Positions 24,793 through 34,648 of a stretch of DNA of 53,299 bases are shown piece after piece. Positions within the stretch are counted from its first letter, which is position 1. Each line of letters starts with the position of its first letter. A program made the position numbers and the translations under genes. Source of the stretch: JACJYC01 sp964558465 (GTDB lineage: Bacteria > Bacteroidota > Bacteroidia > Chitinophagales > Saprospiraceae); the NCBI GenBank assembly GCA_964558465.1, contig CAZLEF010000046.1:1-53299 (forward strand), given 5' to 3'. The notes beneath the pieces were generated by a model that worked only from the letters and a program-made list of their open reading frames with translations, ran no database searches and was not told where the DNA came from.

Positions 24793-27438
24793 CTATTTCA
24801 CCAATAACTTTCCGCCTGCTGCCCGTTTGCCTCCTTCCAGAATCTGATAAAAATACAGGCCTGGCGGCAAATCCGGGAGCGGCAGTACCGCTCGGTCACT
24901 TAGCAGTAAATAACTGGCGCAGAATCGCCCCAAGGCATCAAATACCTGAATGGTGGCGCCGGTTACAGGCTTCGAAAGGACGATGACGTCTTCACCTGTT
25001 CCGACCGGATTGGGGTACAAAAAATAATTTCTGTTGCCCAGATAAAAAACAACTGCTTCCTGGCTGATCAGGCGCTGCCCGCCGGTTAAGATCACTTGTG
25101 CACGGTACACATTTACCCCTTCCTGCAAATCGGGATCTTCGTGTTGAAAGAGTAAGGATTGCCCGGCAGGCAAAGTGGCAATTGGAACGAATCGGCCATC
25201 GATCCTTTTTTCAAAGATCAAACCCTCAACCCGGGTTAAATCGCCCAGATCCAATTTTAGTACGGCCCGGTTTCCATCCAAATCGGCAGAAAAGGCATTT
25301 ATATAACAGTTTGCCTGTTGGAAAACCAGATAAAGCGCCGGGCTTCGGATACCCGGATAATTTTCCTTTATGATCGGTTCCACTGCATAATACGACGAAG
25401 GACTGGATGCCTTTTCCAGAAACGCAAAAGTGTCGGCTGTAACCAAAATCGGGGAAAGCCGGTGATTCTGCAAACTAAAGAGCCGGTAATCGGGCGCAGG
25501 CCTGGACGACTGCCAGGTCAACAGGAGTTCGGTTTCACAATCAACCCTCACCTGTAAATCCAGCGGCCGGGAAATGGTAAAAGTATCGGATAAAATCACC
25601 CTCGAACCAATATCGAAACGCAATTGGGCCAGGGCAAAGGTATCCGGCGCCTGCCAACGGGTGTAGGGAAGGCGCATATCCAGGTTTTCAGCAACAGGGG
25701 TCCAATGACTATGCCCAATGATTTTGTAAGATAAAACGGCCGGCGCCGGGTCGTTGCTTTCCCAGCGGATGAGTTGTGTGCCGCCGGCCATTACATGATC
25801 TCCCTTTATTGGGAAAACCCAATCAAAGTGGTTGAGAGTATCCCATTGGTAGGTCAATACAAACGACTGCGTATCCTTTTGCAATGAAAATCCTTTGATC
25901 TCAATCGTGTAGCTGCCCTCCTGGGGGTTGTCGATCGTTATCTGTTCCTGGTTATTAAGGTGATCGGCAGCCCTGAAAGCAGGGCGCGACAAGGAGTCTG
26001 CATCCGGAAATACAGAAAGCACCCAGGGCAACCACGTGTTACCCGACAGGGTATGCACGGCTCGCAGATCAAGGTCATTGACCAGGGCTTTTGGAGTATT
26101 GACGAGGCCCGCCGGGTCATTCCAGGCCAGCATTATTTTAAGATTTGTGACGCCCTTCGGAACCTCTAAAATGAACTGCAGCGTTTCATCTTTTATAATA
26201 GTGTCTTCATAAAAGTGTTTTTCCTCCATATTCCGGATGCTTCGTTGCATATTGACATTGCCGAAACCTGAACGGAAATCGGGCCCTTGCGGCTGAATAT
26301 CATCCGCACTGTTGAGCAAAATGGCGCGAACCAAAACAGAAGAGGGTAACCGCCCCGTTTGTCCCAGGTAAACTTGTTGCAGCAGCAGCACAAGCCCGGA
26401 AGTGATTGCAGCGGCGCCTGAACTGCCATCGTTGCCAAAAGCAACCAGTTCCGGTTTGAGGCGACCGTCAAAAGCGGGCCCGCGTGAACTAAGCGGCATA
26501 ACATTTAAGAAAGAATCGATGGCGCCCACAGTCAGCACATTTTTAGCCATCTTGAAAGTTCCCGATAAGTTAGCGAAACCGGGAACGCCTGCATAGTTTC
26601 CTGTCTCGCTTGTCTGATCGCCTCTGTTTCCGGAAGAAAAAACATGGACCAAATTCGCAACTTTATAAACCTGAGCATCATAGGCTTCGGCCTCTGCGCC
26701 GTAATAATTTTCTATCTCCAAGCCATACGAGTGGTTTTGCACGGAGACGTTAAAGGCCCTGAAGTAGCCGTCTTCGTCGGGGAATAGTCGCAAAAAACTG
26801 GAGGATAACAACCGGCATTGCCGGGCGACTCCCCGGCCCGTGTAAAAACTATTGCCTGCGCCCCCCAACAGGGTCGCCATATCCGTAGCATGATTCGAAC
26901 CCAAGGCCGCTTCTTCGCCGGAAAAAACAAACCGGCCGCCCAGATCAATGTCAGTTGTGTCAAACCTGTACTCTTTGATGGACGCCGCCAGGTTTTGGCC
27001 GGTGAGTCCGGGATACCGGGTATGAATCCGGTTAATTCCATTGACCCCGGGGTCGTGATTTTGCTGTGCCTGGTCTTCGGTCGGAGCTTTCTCCCGAAGG
27101 TCGACAAAAACAACTTCAGTTAAGGAGAGGATGATCCGGCAGAGTTGTTCCCCGGTTAATTCCATCAAAATGCTTTGGTGTTCAGGGTATTCTTCCCTTA
27201 CATGGTTCTCCAGGTTTTTGGCATGCAAATTTTGTGCAAACCCGGCCCAATCATTAACTTTGACCAAAAATGTCCGATGTCTCCGGTTATCTTTAAAAAT
27301 GGAGGGGGAAATGGACGGGGAACATTTTTTTTGATACGAAACCAGCGTATCTTTTTCCAAAACCGCCTGAGCGCAAACCGCACCCCCCACTTGTAATAAA
27401 CCACATATAACGACAAGCAATATCCGGTTGATCTTCAT
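24793..27438 (-). CDS. Secreted S8-family serine peptidase with T9SS sorting domain
   Basis: The ATG at 27438 starts a signal peptide (KINRILLVVICGLLQVGGAVCAQ) and an 881-residue protein. The subtilase core has His183 in SNHATDMATLLGG, the oxyanion Asn271 in HVFSSGNRG and Ser340 in NDGSSGAAAITSG. The first catalytic position reads SIKEYRFDTTDIDL, which aligns with the usual AVIDTGVDTSHPDL and puts Glu156 where Asp is expected. Whether the enzyme is active, weakly active or uses another Asp is open. A proprotein convertase-like beta domain and Ig-like modules follow, and the end (FLYPNPVGTGEDV ... GGKLLVK) is a T9SS type A sorting domain. A TATCTTTG element at 27488-27495 lies about 50 nt upstream. 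Confidence 0.9.
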   Translation of the reverse strand: MKINRILLVVICGLLQVGGAVCAQAVLEKDTLVSYQKKCSPSISPSIFKDNRRHRTFLVKVNDWAGFAQNLHAKNLENHVREEYPEHQSILMELTGEQLCRIILSLTEVVFVDLREKAPTEDQAQQNHDPGVNGINRIHTRYPGLTGQNLAASIKEYRFDTTDIDLGGRFVFSGEEAALGSNHATDMATLLGGAGNSFYTGRGVARQCRLLSSSFLRLFPDEDGYFRAFNVSVQNHSYGLEIENYYGAEAEAYDAQVYKVANLVHVFSSGNRGDQTSETGNYAGVPGFANLSGTFKMAKNVLTVGAIDSFLNVMPLSSRGPAFDGRLKPELVAFGNDGSSGAAAITSGLVLLLQQVYLGQTGRLPSSVLVRAILLNSADDIQPQGPDFRSGFGNVNMQRSIRNMEEKHFYEDTIIKDETLQFILEVPKGVTNLKIMLAWNDPAGLVNTPKALVNDLDLRAVHTLSGNTWLPWVLSVFPDADSLSRPAFRAADHLNNQEQITIDNPQEGSYTIEIKGFSLQKDTQSFVLTYQWDTLNHFDWVFPIKGDHVMAGGTQLIRWESNDPAPAVLSYKIIGHSHWTPVAENLDMRLPYTRWQAPDTFALAQLRFDIGSRVILSDTFTISRPLDLQVRVDCETELLLTWQSSRPAPDYRLFSLQNHRLSPILVTADTFAFLEKASSPSSYYAVEPIIKENYPGIRSPALYLVFQQANCYINAFSADLDGNRAVLKLDLGDLTRVEGLIFEKRIDGRFVPIATLPAGQSLLFQHEDPDLQEGVNVYRAQVILTGGQRLISQEAVVFYLGNRNYFLYPNPVGTGEDVIVLSKPVTGATIQVFDALGRFCASYLLLSDRAVLPLPDLPPGLYFYQILEGGKRAAGGKLLVK

Positions 27439-27487
27439 ATTATCCGTGCGGTAAAAAGAATTAAATAACAAAAATTCCTACATACTG

Positions 27488-27495
27488 CAAAGATA
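27488..27495 (-). promoter_or_regulatory. Putative -7 element of the S8 peptidase gene
   Basis: TATCTTTG on the minus strand matches TAnnTTTG and would give a leader of about 45 nt. No TTTG is seen at the ideal spacing. Confidence 0.45.
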
Positions 27496-27550
27496 GGCGA
27501 TTTGATAGGTACCCCGGCTAAAAGCCACCTGATCAGGAAAGAAAATAAAA

Positions 27551-27575
27551 GCCCGGCGTCCATTCTACGCCGGGC
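27551..27575 (-). terminator. Terminator of the giant T9SS protein gene
   Basis: GCCCGGCGT pairs with ACGCCGGGC across a 7-nt loop. On the minus strand it is followed by TTTTATTTTC. It lies 57 bp after the stop codon at 27633. Confidence 0.85.
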
Positions 27576-27632
27576 CGAAAACCCATTTCCTATGATTTAG
27601 GAAAAAAAATTCTTGCCGGTGTTGGGCTGAGA

Positions 27633-30600
27633 TCAGTATCGGATCAACATCATTTTTTTGGTTGCTGTAAAGGTTCCGGTTTCCAGTTTATAATACAATA
27701 CGCCCTGGGTTTCTCCGAGATCGGCAGCTTTTAACATGAGCCGGTTATACCCTTTCCCGAAGGTTCCTTCCGTTTTCCAGCGCAGTTTGCCGTTCACATC
27801 AAAAACACTGATCGTTGCTTTTGATTCCTCCGGGAGGTTGAAATCAAGAATGGTTTCATCACTGAAAGGATTCGGCCTGTTCTGGAACAACTCAAAGTCT
27901 CCGGTTTCCAGCGCCTGACCGGTAAATTGCAGTTCCAGTTTCATTACCTGATCCGAAGCCGTATAAGCCTCTGCGAACACGGGTCGGGAAAGTATTCTGA
28001 TCAGTTCGCTTATTCTGATCGTTTTTTTCGCCTGCATCCGAAGTGCAAACAATGTTTCCGTAACCACCTCCTCATCCGAGGCCCACCCTGGTTCCTGGGT
28101 ATCCCAGCTAAAACTGATCATCCCGTCTTTTTCTGCGCTCCTGTTGAGGTGTTCCTCCCGCACTAACCCATGCAGTAATCCCGCCAGGTCAGCCGCACTG
28201 GGGTCAAATTCAAGGGTAAACTGAAACCCGGCGATCAATTCAGGGGCTGTAGCGGTAACGTTTACGGTAAACCAGTCTCCTGTTTCCAGCAATTGCTCTT
28301 CCACATTGAGGTAACAGGTTTCTCCCGGAGCGTTCCGGTTTTCCAATTCCATCGCATTGGCCTGGGCTGTACCGTTCACGTCCCCCATTTTGACCGCAAT
28401 AAAATCCCGGTTGGTCAAATTTCCCTGCAATTGTCCGATGGTATCGCTTTCCGGGAAATACTCCTGCCAGGGGTCGGCGGGGTTGGGAAAATGGTAGGCC
28501 CCGGGAATAAAACACCAACTGGGCGCATTCGGGAATGCATCGATAATTCCAAGGATGAGCTTTCTCAACTGGATAATATCCAGGGTCGTTATGGTGCGGG
28601 AGCGGTTGACGTCCGCAGCAATCCGCTGATACGGGCTGCCCAACTGCTGGCCGCCTAAAACATGTTTGGCAACAAGGATCAGGTCAAGCGTCGTAACACC
28701 GTTGCGATAGCTCCCTTCCAACGAAGGCATAACCTCATAGGCATGGCCGGTTTCCAGGCCGCTGAGCTGATAATGCCCGTTATCCAGTGAAGTGGACATG
28801 ACTGGCATTTGTGCCTGCGGCTGCAATTGGACGCCCTCCACCGGAACGCCGGTTTCGGTATGGATAATGCCGGATACCGAGCCTGACGCCGTGGGTATAA
28901 GACATTCTTCCAGATCATCCAGCACTTCAATAGTGGTTTCACAATAACTGCTGTTGGGCCCGCCAAATGATCCGTTGGGCTGCTGTAAGTACGGGTTTAC
29001 GGCTTCATCCCAGGAATATACCCTTACAATTACCGTGCCGATATCGCCGCAAGTGAATACCAACCCCGATTGGGACGGGTCGGGTATATCCTGTCCGGAA
29101 ATCACTTCGTTTGCGCGATGCAGGGAATACCGCAGATTGCCGGTGCAATCTTCCGGTTGCCCGGCAGCCAGCATTCCGAGCGCCGCAACGGATACCGCGG
29201 CAGCATCGGTATCCCCGTCGCCGTCGGCATCAATACCCGGTAACACCGGAATCAGATTGACGCCGGCGCCGTTCAGGCAGATGGGCGCCGGAGCAGCGCA
29301 ATCCACCACCTGGAAATTTTTATTGATGGTCGTCTGGTTTCCGCAACCGTCTGTTACCCTGACCTGATAGGCATGGTTCCCGACCGGAAAATTGCCGGTC
29401 AGTTGATAGTTCGGAAAATTGCCGGTCAGCGCCGTTTGAGTCGCTTCTCCATCGAGAAGGCCGTTTGCGTTCAGATCCCGGAAAACCCTGACAATCAGAC
29501 CATCGGAAGAACAGGGTTCAGAAACGGTAAACGGAATATTCACCGCCCCCAGGCATTGGTCGTTATCTTCACTGCAAAACGGCAAGGTTGATGCAAATTG
29601 TACCTGCGGGCCGGATTCGTCAAAAACCTTGATCGCCTGTGTATAAGTCCAATACCCAACCGAAGGGATCTGGCGCCAATGACCGGCCGGATTGGGCCCA
29701 AGATTGCAAAAACTGCCACGCGCTCCCAATGGCGGCTGGTTGTTCCCCAACTGGCCGTCACGGTCCAGCCAGGCGCCCTGGCTGTTTACCATTACCCAGA
29801 GGTCTTCGTCGCCACCGGCATTATCGCAATCTTCATCGCGACCTAACGAAACCGGTTGGCTGTACCCGTCGTATTCGCACCAGTTGATGACATGGAACGT
29901 GCGGACCAGTTTATAACAGGGCCCGTTGTCGACGGAGAAGACCTGCTCTTCAACATTCACTGCGAAATTATCGCAGGAACTGCCCTGAACGATCAGCGTA
30001 TCCGCTACAGGGGCGCCGCATACGGCTTGTGCGTCTTTGGGAAATTTGATCTTGTACGAAAAAGATTTTACGATGTTGATCGTTTGCTGGCATATAGGCG
30101 ATAAATTTCCATTGATATCCGTTGCCTGGAACCGGCGAAGGATCGTCCCCGCCCTGCAATTATTCAAACTGACTTGCGGCGCTAATTCTGCCGCCGACGC
30201 CAGCCCGCAATTGTCGTTGGCAGAAAAACTGCCGAACAATTGGTTCAATTGATCAGGATCGGCCGGATTGAAGCCGGATGGCAAGTCCTGGCAGGTAGTC
30301 AGTACCGGATTTGGCGCCACACAGATCGGCGTCGTTTTGTCCTTTACAGATATCAGGGTTTCGCAGGTATTGGTATTGCCGTAAACATCTGTTATTCTTA
30401 ATTCCACCTGAACCGGTTGCGGCACATCGCAGCATGAAAACTCCACCAAAGGCCCCCAATCGGTTAGATAAGGAGGCAGAGGAGTACACTGACCGGGGTT
30501 CTGGTTGATCATCCGCCGCAATTCGTATTTGGAAATGGCACAGTTGTCTGTACTGCCTTCATCCACATCCGGCGCTGAGATCGAACCATAACTGTTATTG

Positions 30601-33011
30601 TTCAGAACTACCGTAATATCATCGTCGCAAACTGCTACCGGTTCTACAAGGTCGCGGACACAGAAAGGGCACGTTCTGGTTGCCGTGTTCCCGCAATCGT
30701 CGGTCACTGTATACCTGATCTGGTAACACCCGACCGGAATACCGAATACAGACCTGTCGGCGCCGTGCGGAATCGTCGCAAGCACCTGGGGCTGGCTCCC
30801 GTTGGCCTGGATGATCTGGGTAAATACTTCCCACCCGGAACAGTTGTCCGTGACAACCGGCATTGGCGCCAGGAACGCGGTTGTGCAGTCATTATTTACG
30901 GTATTGTAATAAATGGTATCCGGTTGGCTGTCCTGATTCAGATCCGGGTTGGGGCATTGCACAAGCGGCGGGGTTATGTCGCTCACCCGGACCAATTGAT
31001 CGTATTGGATCGTATTTGCAATAGAACAGTTATCGATGATGAACCAACGCCGGATGAACTGGTACGTGCCGTCACAAATATTCACTTTCGGCAAGTCGTT
31101 ATAAGTCGCTGCGAGATTGCAATAAACCGGATTGACGTAAAAAATGCCGAATGCCGAATACACCAGCGGGTACCCGGTAACAGAAGGGGATGGGTTCCCA
31201 TTGGTCGCCGTTGCAAAATTGACGCTGCAATCCAGCGCGATGGTTTTCGGCGGAAGCGTCAGATCGTCAAAGGTCAGGGGTTTCAGGTGTATGGCCTGGG
31301 TGCATTGATCCTGGTTGCCCGCCGCGTCCGTTACAGTAAAAGTCCGGTTGATGATCACGTCGGCGCATTCCGGGACGCCCAGCAGGATATCCTGAAAAGT
31401 GACCGCAGCGTTGCTGCAATTGTCCGTCACCACCGGATGGCCGGCGACCCCCAGGTTGGCCGGATTATTCAGCAATTGCTGAAAATCCGTACAAAAAAGA
31501 GGCAGGGCTATCTGGGCATTGACCGCAGGCGTATTAACCAGCAGGCCCTGCCCGGAGCTGTACACGGCCCAGGTAAAGGGCCCTGTTGCACCAGCTGTGG
31601 CCGAGGTGGTCAGCAAGGAATAGGTTTGACCGGGCTGCAAGGGCGCCGTCAACCGGACAATATCAGGCTGATTGGTGAAATACCCCTGTCCGGGGTCAAT
31701 ATGCACAGCCCCCGCCATATAATTCTGACAAGGTCCGCTCATGGGATTAAAAATACCGGGATAGAGCAAAGCGGCCCCAAAACCGAAACTTGCAGAGAGT
31801 TCGAAAGTATAGATATCCGCTTGCGTGACTGAAAATGTCGTCAGTTCATAAAAATGCAGGTTGATGCTGGGGTTGATCTGATTGACCAGGCAGGCAAAAT
31901 TTGTCGGAATGAAATTCGGATCGTTGGCGTGCAAGGTATCTCTCAAAAACTGGACTTGCTGTTGGACCCATCCCTGCCCGTTGTTGTCGGTACATGCTAT
32001 TGAAGGCGGCAACCCGTCCAGAACGAGGATGCTGCCCGTACCCGTATATCCTCCGGCGAGGGAACTGACCTGAACCATCAACAGCTGGCCGATATGATCT
32101 CCATTGACCATATTCCCGATCGGCTGACCTTGCTGATTGAAAACAGTGACGATATAATCCGTATTCAAACAGGGGTATTCTCCTTCCAGGATCATGTCGG
32201 GCACAATCGTGGCCTTGCACTGGCTGTTGAGCGGCACATTAACCTGGAAATTGGTCACAAGGTTAGGCTCTCCGTGAAGGAAAACAGTTTGACTCACACT
32301 CAGGGTGCACCCCGGATCATCCGGGTTTCCCGCAGTAGCGGTTCCGGCATCAAAGGTATACGTAACCGTATGCTGCCCTGGCGCCAAAATCTGAGGGTTG
32401 AATTCCGTGGCCGGTTGTCCGTCAATCCGGAACATTCCCGTGCCCTGTACTCCGCCGGCATTGCCTGTCAAGGGTACGGGCAGGCTGGTTTTGCACAATT
32501 CGGAAGGCAATCCCACAATTTGCGGATTGGGATAATAACAGGTATTATGGATAGAAAGGGATTCCGTGCCGTTGGTCACTGTTATAGCGAAACCTGCTCC
32601 GTCTGCATGTTTGCCGGTCAACTGGTAAACACCCTGTGCGTTTTCTGTTAAGGCTGCTCCGACCGTTATTGCTACCGGCGCAGCAGGGGGAGCAGGGCTC
32701 GAGGCGGAATAAAACCCGGTAACCGCTGTCACCGTCCAGGATTCCCCGGGGTTGGAGCTGACCGTAACGGTTTGGCTGAACTGACCGTTACCGGCTGCTG
32801 TTCCGTTATTCAGGCAGGTGCAGGGCGGCGGCGCCCCCGGAGAAGCGCCCAGGTAGATAACCGGATTCTGGCCAAGGGCCCCAATTGAAATCGAGCATAA
32901 AAACCCAAGCAATAAAAAAAATCGCAGGACCGGAGCGCCTGGTCCCTTCAGTTTCTGCAACCCGAACCGCGACCGGTTCATGCTGCGGCTCCGCTCAGTA
33001 ACAGGTTTCAT
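27633..33011 (-). CDS. Giant secreted multidomain protein (HYR-like repeats, dockerin, cohesin-like, T9SS type A)
   Basis: A 1792-residue surface or extracellular protein. Signal peptide near 29-48 (VLRFFLLLGFLCSISIGALGQ region). Cys-containing HYR/Ig-like repeats fill much of 450-1250, with recurring VTDNCS, TDNCA and DDCGNTATRTC segments. Near 1380-1430 there is a carboxypeptidase-regulatory-like repeat, then a dockerin type I doublet near 1440-1480 (TLDLILVAKHVLGG and TLDIIQLRKLILG), a cohesin-like domain near 1560-1650 (AGFQFTLEFDPSAADLAGL) and a T9SS sorting domain at the end (NRPNPFSDETILDFNLP). An adhesin or matrix component is the likely role. The first 11 codons are derived from an interspersed repeat (32982-32999), so the natural start may be the Met at codon 11. 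Confidence 0.9.
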   Translation of the reverse strand: MKPVTERSRSMNRSRFGLQKLKGPGAPVLRFFLLLGFLCSISIGALGQNPVIYLGASPGAPPPCTCLNNGTAAGNGQFSQTVTVSSNPGESWTVTAVTGFYSASSPAPPAAPVAITVGAALTENAQGVYQLTGKHADGAGFAITVTNGTESLSIHNTCYYPNPQIVGLPSELCKTSLPVPLTGNAGGVQGTGMFRIDGQPATEFNPQILAPGQHTVTYTFDAGTATAGNPDDPGCTLSVSQTVFLHGEPNLVTNFQVNVPLNSQCKATIVPDMILEGEYPCLNTDYIVTVFNQQGQPIGNMVNGDHIGQLLMVQVSSLAGGYTGTGSILVLDGLPPSIACTDNNGQGWVQQQVQFLRDTLHANDPNFIPTNFACLVNQINPSINLHFYELTTFSVTQADIYTFELSASFGFGAALLYPGIFNPMSGPCQNYMAGAVHIDPGQGYFTNQPDIVRLTAPLQPGQTYSLLTTSATAGATGPFTWAVYSSGQGLLVNTPAVNAQIALPLFCTDFQQLLNNPANLGVAGHPVVTDNCSNAAVTFQDILLGVPECADVIINRTFTVTDAAGNQDQCTQAIHLKPLTFDDLTLPPKTIALDCSVNFATATNGNPSPSVTGYPLVYSAFGIFYVNPVYCNLAATYNDLPKVNICDGTYQFIRRWFIIDNCSIANTIQYDQLVRVSDITPPLVQCPNPDLNQDSQPDTIYYNTVNNDCTTAFLAPMPVVTDNCSGWEVFTQIIQANGSQPQVLATIPHGADRSVFGIPVGCYQIRYTVTDDCGNTATRTCPFCVRDLVEPVAVCDDDITVVLNNNSYGSISAPDVDEGSTDNCAISKYELRRMINQNPGQCTPLPPYLTDWGPLVEFSCCDVPQPVQVELRITDVYGNTNTCETLISVKDKTTPICVAPNPVLTTCQDLPSGFNPADPDQLNQLFGSFSANDNCGLASAAELAPQVSLNNCRAGTILRRFQATDINGNLSPICQQTINIVKSFSYKIKFPKDAQAVCGAPVADTLIVQGSSCDNFAVNVEEQVFSVDNGPCYKLVRTFHVINWCEYDGYSQPVSLGRDEDCDNAGGDEDLWVMVNSQGAWLDRDGQLGNNQPPLGARGSFCNLGPNPAGHWRQIPSVGYWTYTQAIKVFDESGPQVQFASTLPFCSEDNDQCLGAVNIPFTVSEPCSSDGLIVRVFRDLNANGLLDGEATQTALTGNFPNYQLTGNFPVGNHAYQVRVTDGCGNQTTINKNFQVVDCAAPAPICLNGAGVNLIPVLPGIDADGDGDTDAAAVSVAALGMLAAGQPEDCTGNLRYSLHRANEVISGQDIPDPSQSGLVFTCGDIGTVIVRVYSWDEAVNPYLQQPNGSFGGPNSSYCETTIEVLDDLEECLIPTASGSVSGIIHTETGVPVEGVQLQPQAQMPVMSTSLDNGHYQLSGLETGHAYEVMPSLEGSYRNGVTTLDLILVAKHVLGGQQLGSPYQRIAADVNRSRTITTLDIIQLRKLILGIIDAFPNAPSWCFIPGAYHFPNPADPWQEYFPESDTIGQLQGNLTNRDFIAVKMGDVNGTAQANAMELENRNAPGETCYLNVEEQLLETGDWFTVNVTATAPELIAGFQFTLEFDPSAADLAGLLHGLVREEHLNRSAEKDGMISFSWDTQEPGWASDEEVVTETLFALRMQAKKTIRISELIRILSRPVFAEAYTASDQVMKLELQFTGQALETGDFELFQNRPNPFSDETILDFNLPEESKATISVFDVNGKLRWKTEGTFGKGYNRLMLKAADLGETQGVLYYKLETGTFTATKKMMLIRY
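32982..32999 (-). repeat. Interspersed 18-bp element, copy 1
   Basis: On the minus strand it reads ACTGAGCGGAGCCGCAGC and matches the copy at 43703-43720 at 14 of 18 positions. In this gene it is translated as TERSRS at the N-terminus. Confidence 0.6.
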
Positions 33012-33154
33012 AGTTTTTGTGATTTTGGGCCGGACCGAGATGTCCTTCTTGATAAAAATATTTTAAAGATTTACGGTTGTTGGGGGGAAAGACAAAAACC
33101 GGGCCAAGTTTTTAAACTTAGGTTATCTTTACCCCAAACCGGCGCTATTCGCCC

Positions 33155-34597
33155 ATGAGATTTCCAAGTGTTTTCACAAGTGAGTTTTCAGCTGATCGCC
33201 ACCGCCAGTACTGGCTTTGGGCTGGTCACACCTATTTTGGCCTGATGCTTTTACTGAGTCTGGTGTATTATCGGGAACGGATGATTTGTTTTGACACGGC
33301 CAACTATGCCTTTCAACTGATCGTCAAACAGGATTTTTATACAGGGCATGGGCGTTTTTTGACCTATATCACCCAGTTTCTGCCCTTGCTGGCCGTCAAA
33401 CTGGGGTTGCCGCTCAAAGGGGTGTTAATGGTCTATTCCGCGTCTTTTGTGCTGTTTTTTTACCTGGTTTTCAACATCATTGTGTACGGGTTCCGAAATA
33501 TTCCGGCAGGCATATTCCTCGCCTTGTCCATCTGCCTGACCGTCCGGTATAAGTTTTACGGCCCGGTAGGTGAAATTGTCTTGTCAATGGCCCTGCTGGC
33601 CTTGCTCGCGGGGTGGATCACCCGTGATAAAGACCGGTTCAGGATGCCAGTCTGGGTGGATACGCTGATTTCCATGGGATTCGCTGCGCTCTTGTTGGTG
33701 GGACACCCTTTCGCCTGGCTTTCCTGCCTGGTTTTTCTGGGGTTTGACCTTTGTTACCGGAACCGGTGGCTGCAACCCCGGGCCTGGGCGCTGGTGGCCT
33801 GGACAGCCGGTTGTTTCCGGTACAAACTCCAACTGGTCAGGGAAAACCCGTATGAGGCAGAAAGAGCCGGCCAGATCACCGATGCATGGGAGGTCATCAA
33901 CAACTGGAGCGACTATTATGTCGCCGACCGGATCAATTGGATGTTTGACACCGAATACATTTTTCCTTTTGCGGTTTTTGCGCTTTCTTTATGGTGGCTG
34001 ATTTTCCGGGACAAAGGTTTCACAGCCCTTTGTACATTTCTTGGTTTCTGCGCCATTCTGATGGTGGTGGCGATCCTGCATGTTTACCTGGATTCACCGA
34101 TTTACATTATGCTTGATGGATACCTCTCCCACCTGGGGTTGATCTGGAGTATGCCGATCGCCTTTTTTTTGTTGCCCAACCGCAAATGGTGGACCGCCGC
34201 CCTGATTTCCGCATTGCTGTTGTTCGGCCTCGACCGGATGAAAAACAAACACCGCTATTTTGAAAAGCGAATTATCCGGATGGAACAGGTTTTCAAAGAT
34301 CACCCGGGGCGCCCCAAACTGTTGGCGCATATGGAAGATTTTGACTGGCATGCCTGGTGGCTGCCCTGGGCGGTCGGCGTAGAATCGTTGCTGCTCACCG
34401 CCCTGGATGGACCCGAAAAAAGCGCTACCCTGTATTTCGAGACCTGGGGCGACCAATGGGACAAAAAACTGGATGATCCGGATTTTTACCTGGGTGTCCA
34501 ATATGCCCCGACATATTATAACGCCCGTCAATTGCCCAAACGCTATTTCAGATTGCCTGAAACGCCTTACGTGCGAATTGATTTGAAGAAGGAATAA
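33155..34597 (+). CDS. Multi-pass membrane protein, possible GT-C-type glycosyltransferase
   Basis: A 480-residue protein that I cannot assign to a named family. About nine hydrophobic segments occupy the first 360 residues, and a soluble C-terminal domain (about 365-480) is rich in aromatic residues. A luminal-side acidic motif early on (RMICFDTANYAFQLI) and the long membrane part resemble GT-C-fold glycosyltransferases, but no catalytic motif can be proven. A TATCTTTA element at 33124-33131 may be the promoter. The esterase gene starts 52 bp downstream on the same strand, so the two may be co-transcribed. Confidence 0.8.
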   Translation: MRFPSVFTSEFSADRHRQYWLWAGHTYFGLMLLLSLVYYRERMICFDTANYAFQLIVKQDFYTGHGRFLTYITQFLPLLAVKLGLPLKGVLMVYSASFVLFFYLVFNIIVYGFRNIPAGIFLALSICLTVRYKFYGPVGEIVLSMALLALLAGWITRDKDRFRMPVWVDTLISMGFAALLLVGHPFAWLSCLVFLGFDLCYRNRWLQPRAWALVAWTAGCFRYKLQLVRENPYEAERAGQITDAWEVINNWSDYYVADRINWMFDTEYIFPFAVFALSLWWLIFRDKGFTALCTFLGFCAILMVVAILHVYLDSPIYIMLDGYLSHLGLIWSMPIAFFLLPNRKWWTAALISALLLFGLDRMKNKHRYFEKRIIRMEQVFKDHPGRPKLLAHMEDFDWHAWWLPWAVGVESLLLTALDGPEKSATLYFETWGDQWDKKLDDPDFYLGVQYAPTYYNARQLPKRYFRLPETPYVRIDLKKE

Positions 34598-34648
34598 CTC
34601 CCGGTTAACGTAAAAAATATTTTTCGTCCGATCCAGCCATTGATTCCT

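Noticed and set aside
30765..31832. 355-codon plus-strand ORF opposite the giant T9SS protein
   Set aside because: Its residues (for example many Arg/Gly/Ile blocks) are typical of the reverse frame of Cys- and Asn-rich coding DNA; no domain or start signal.
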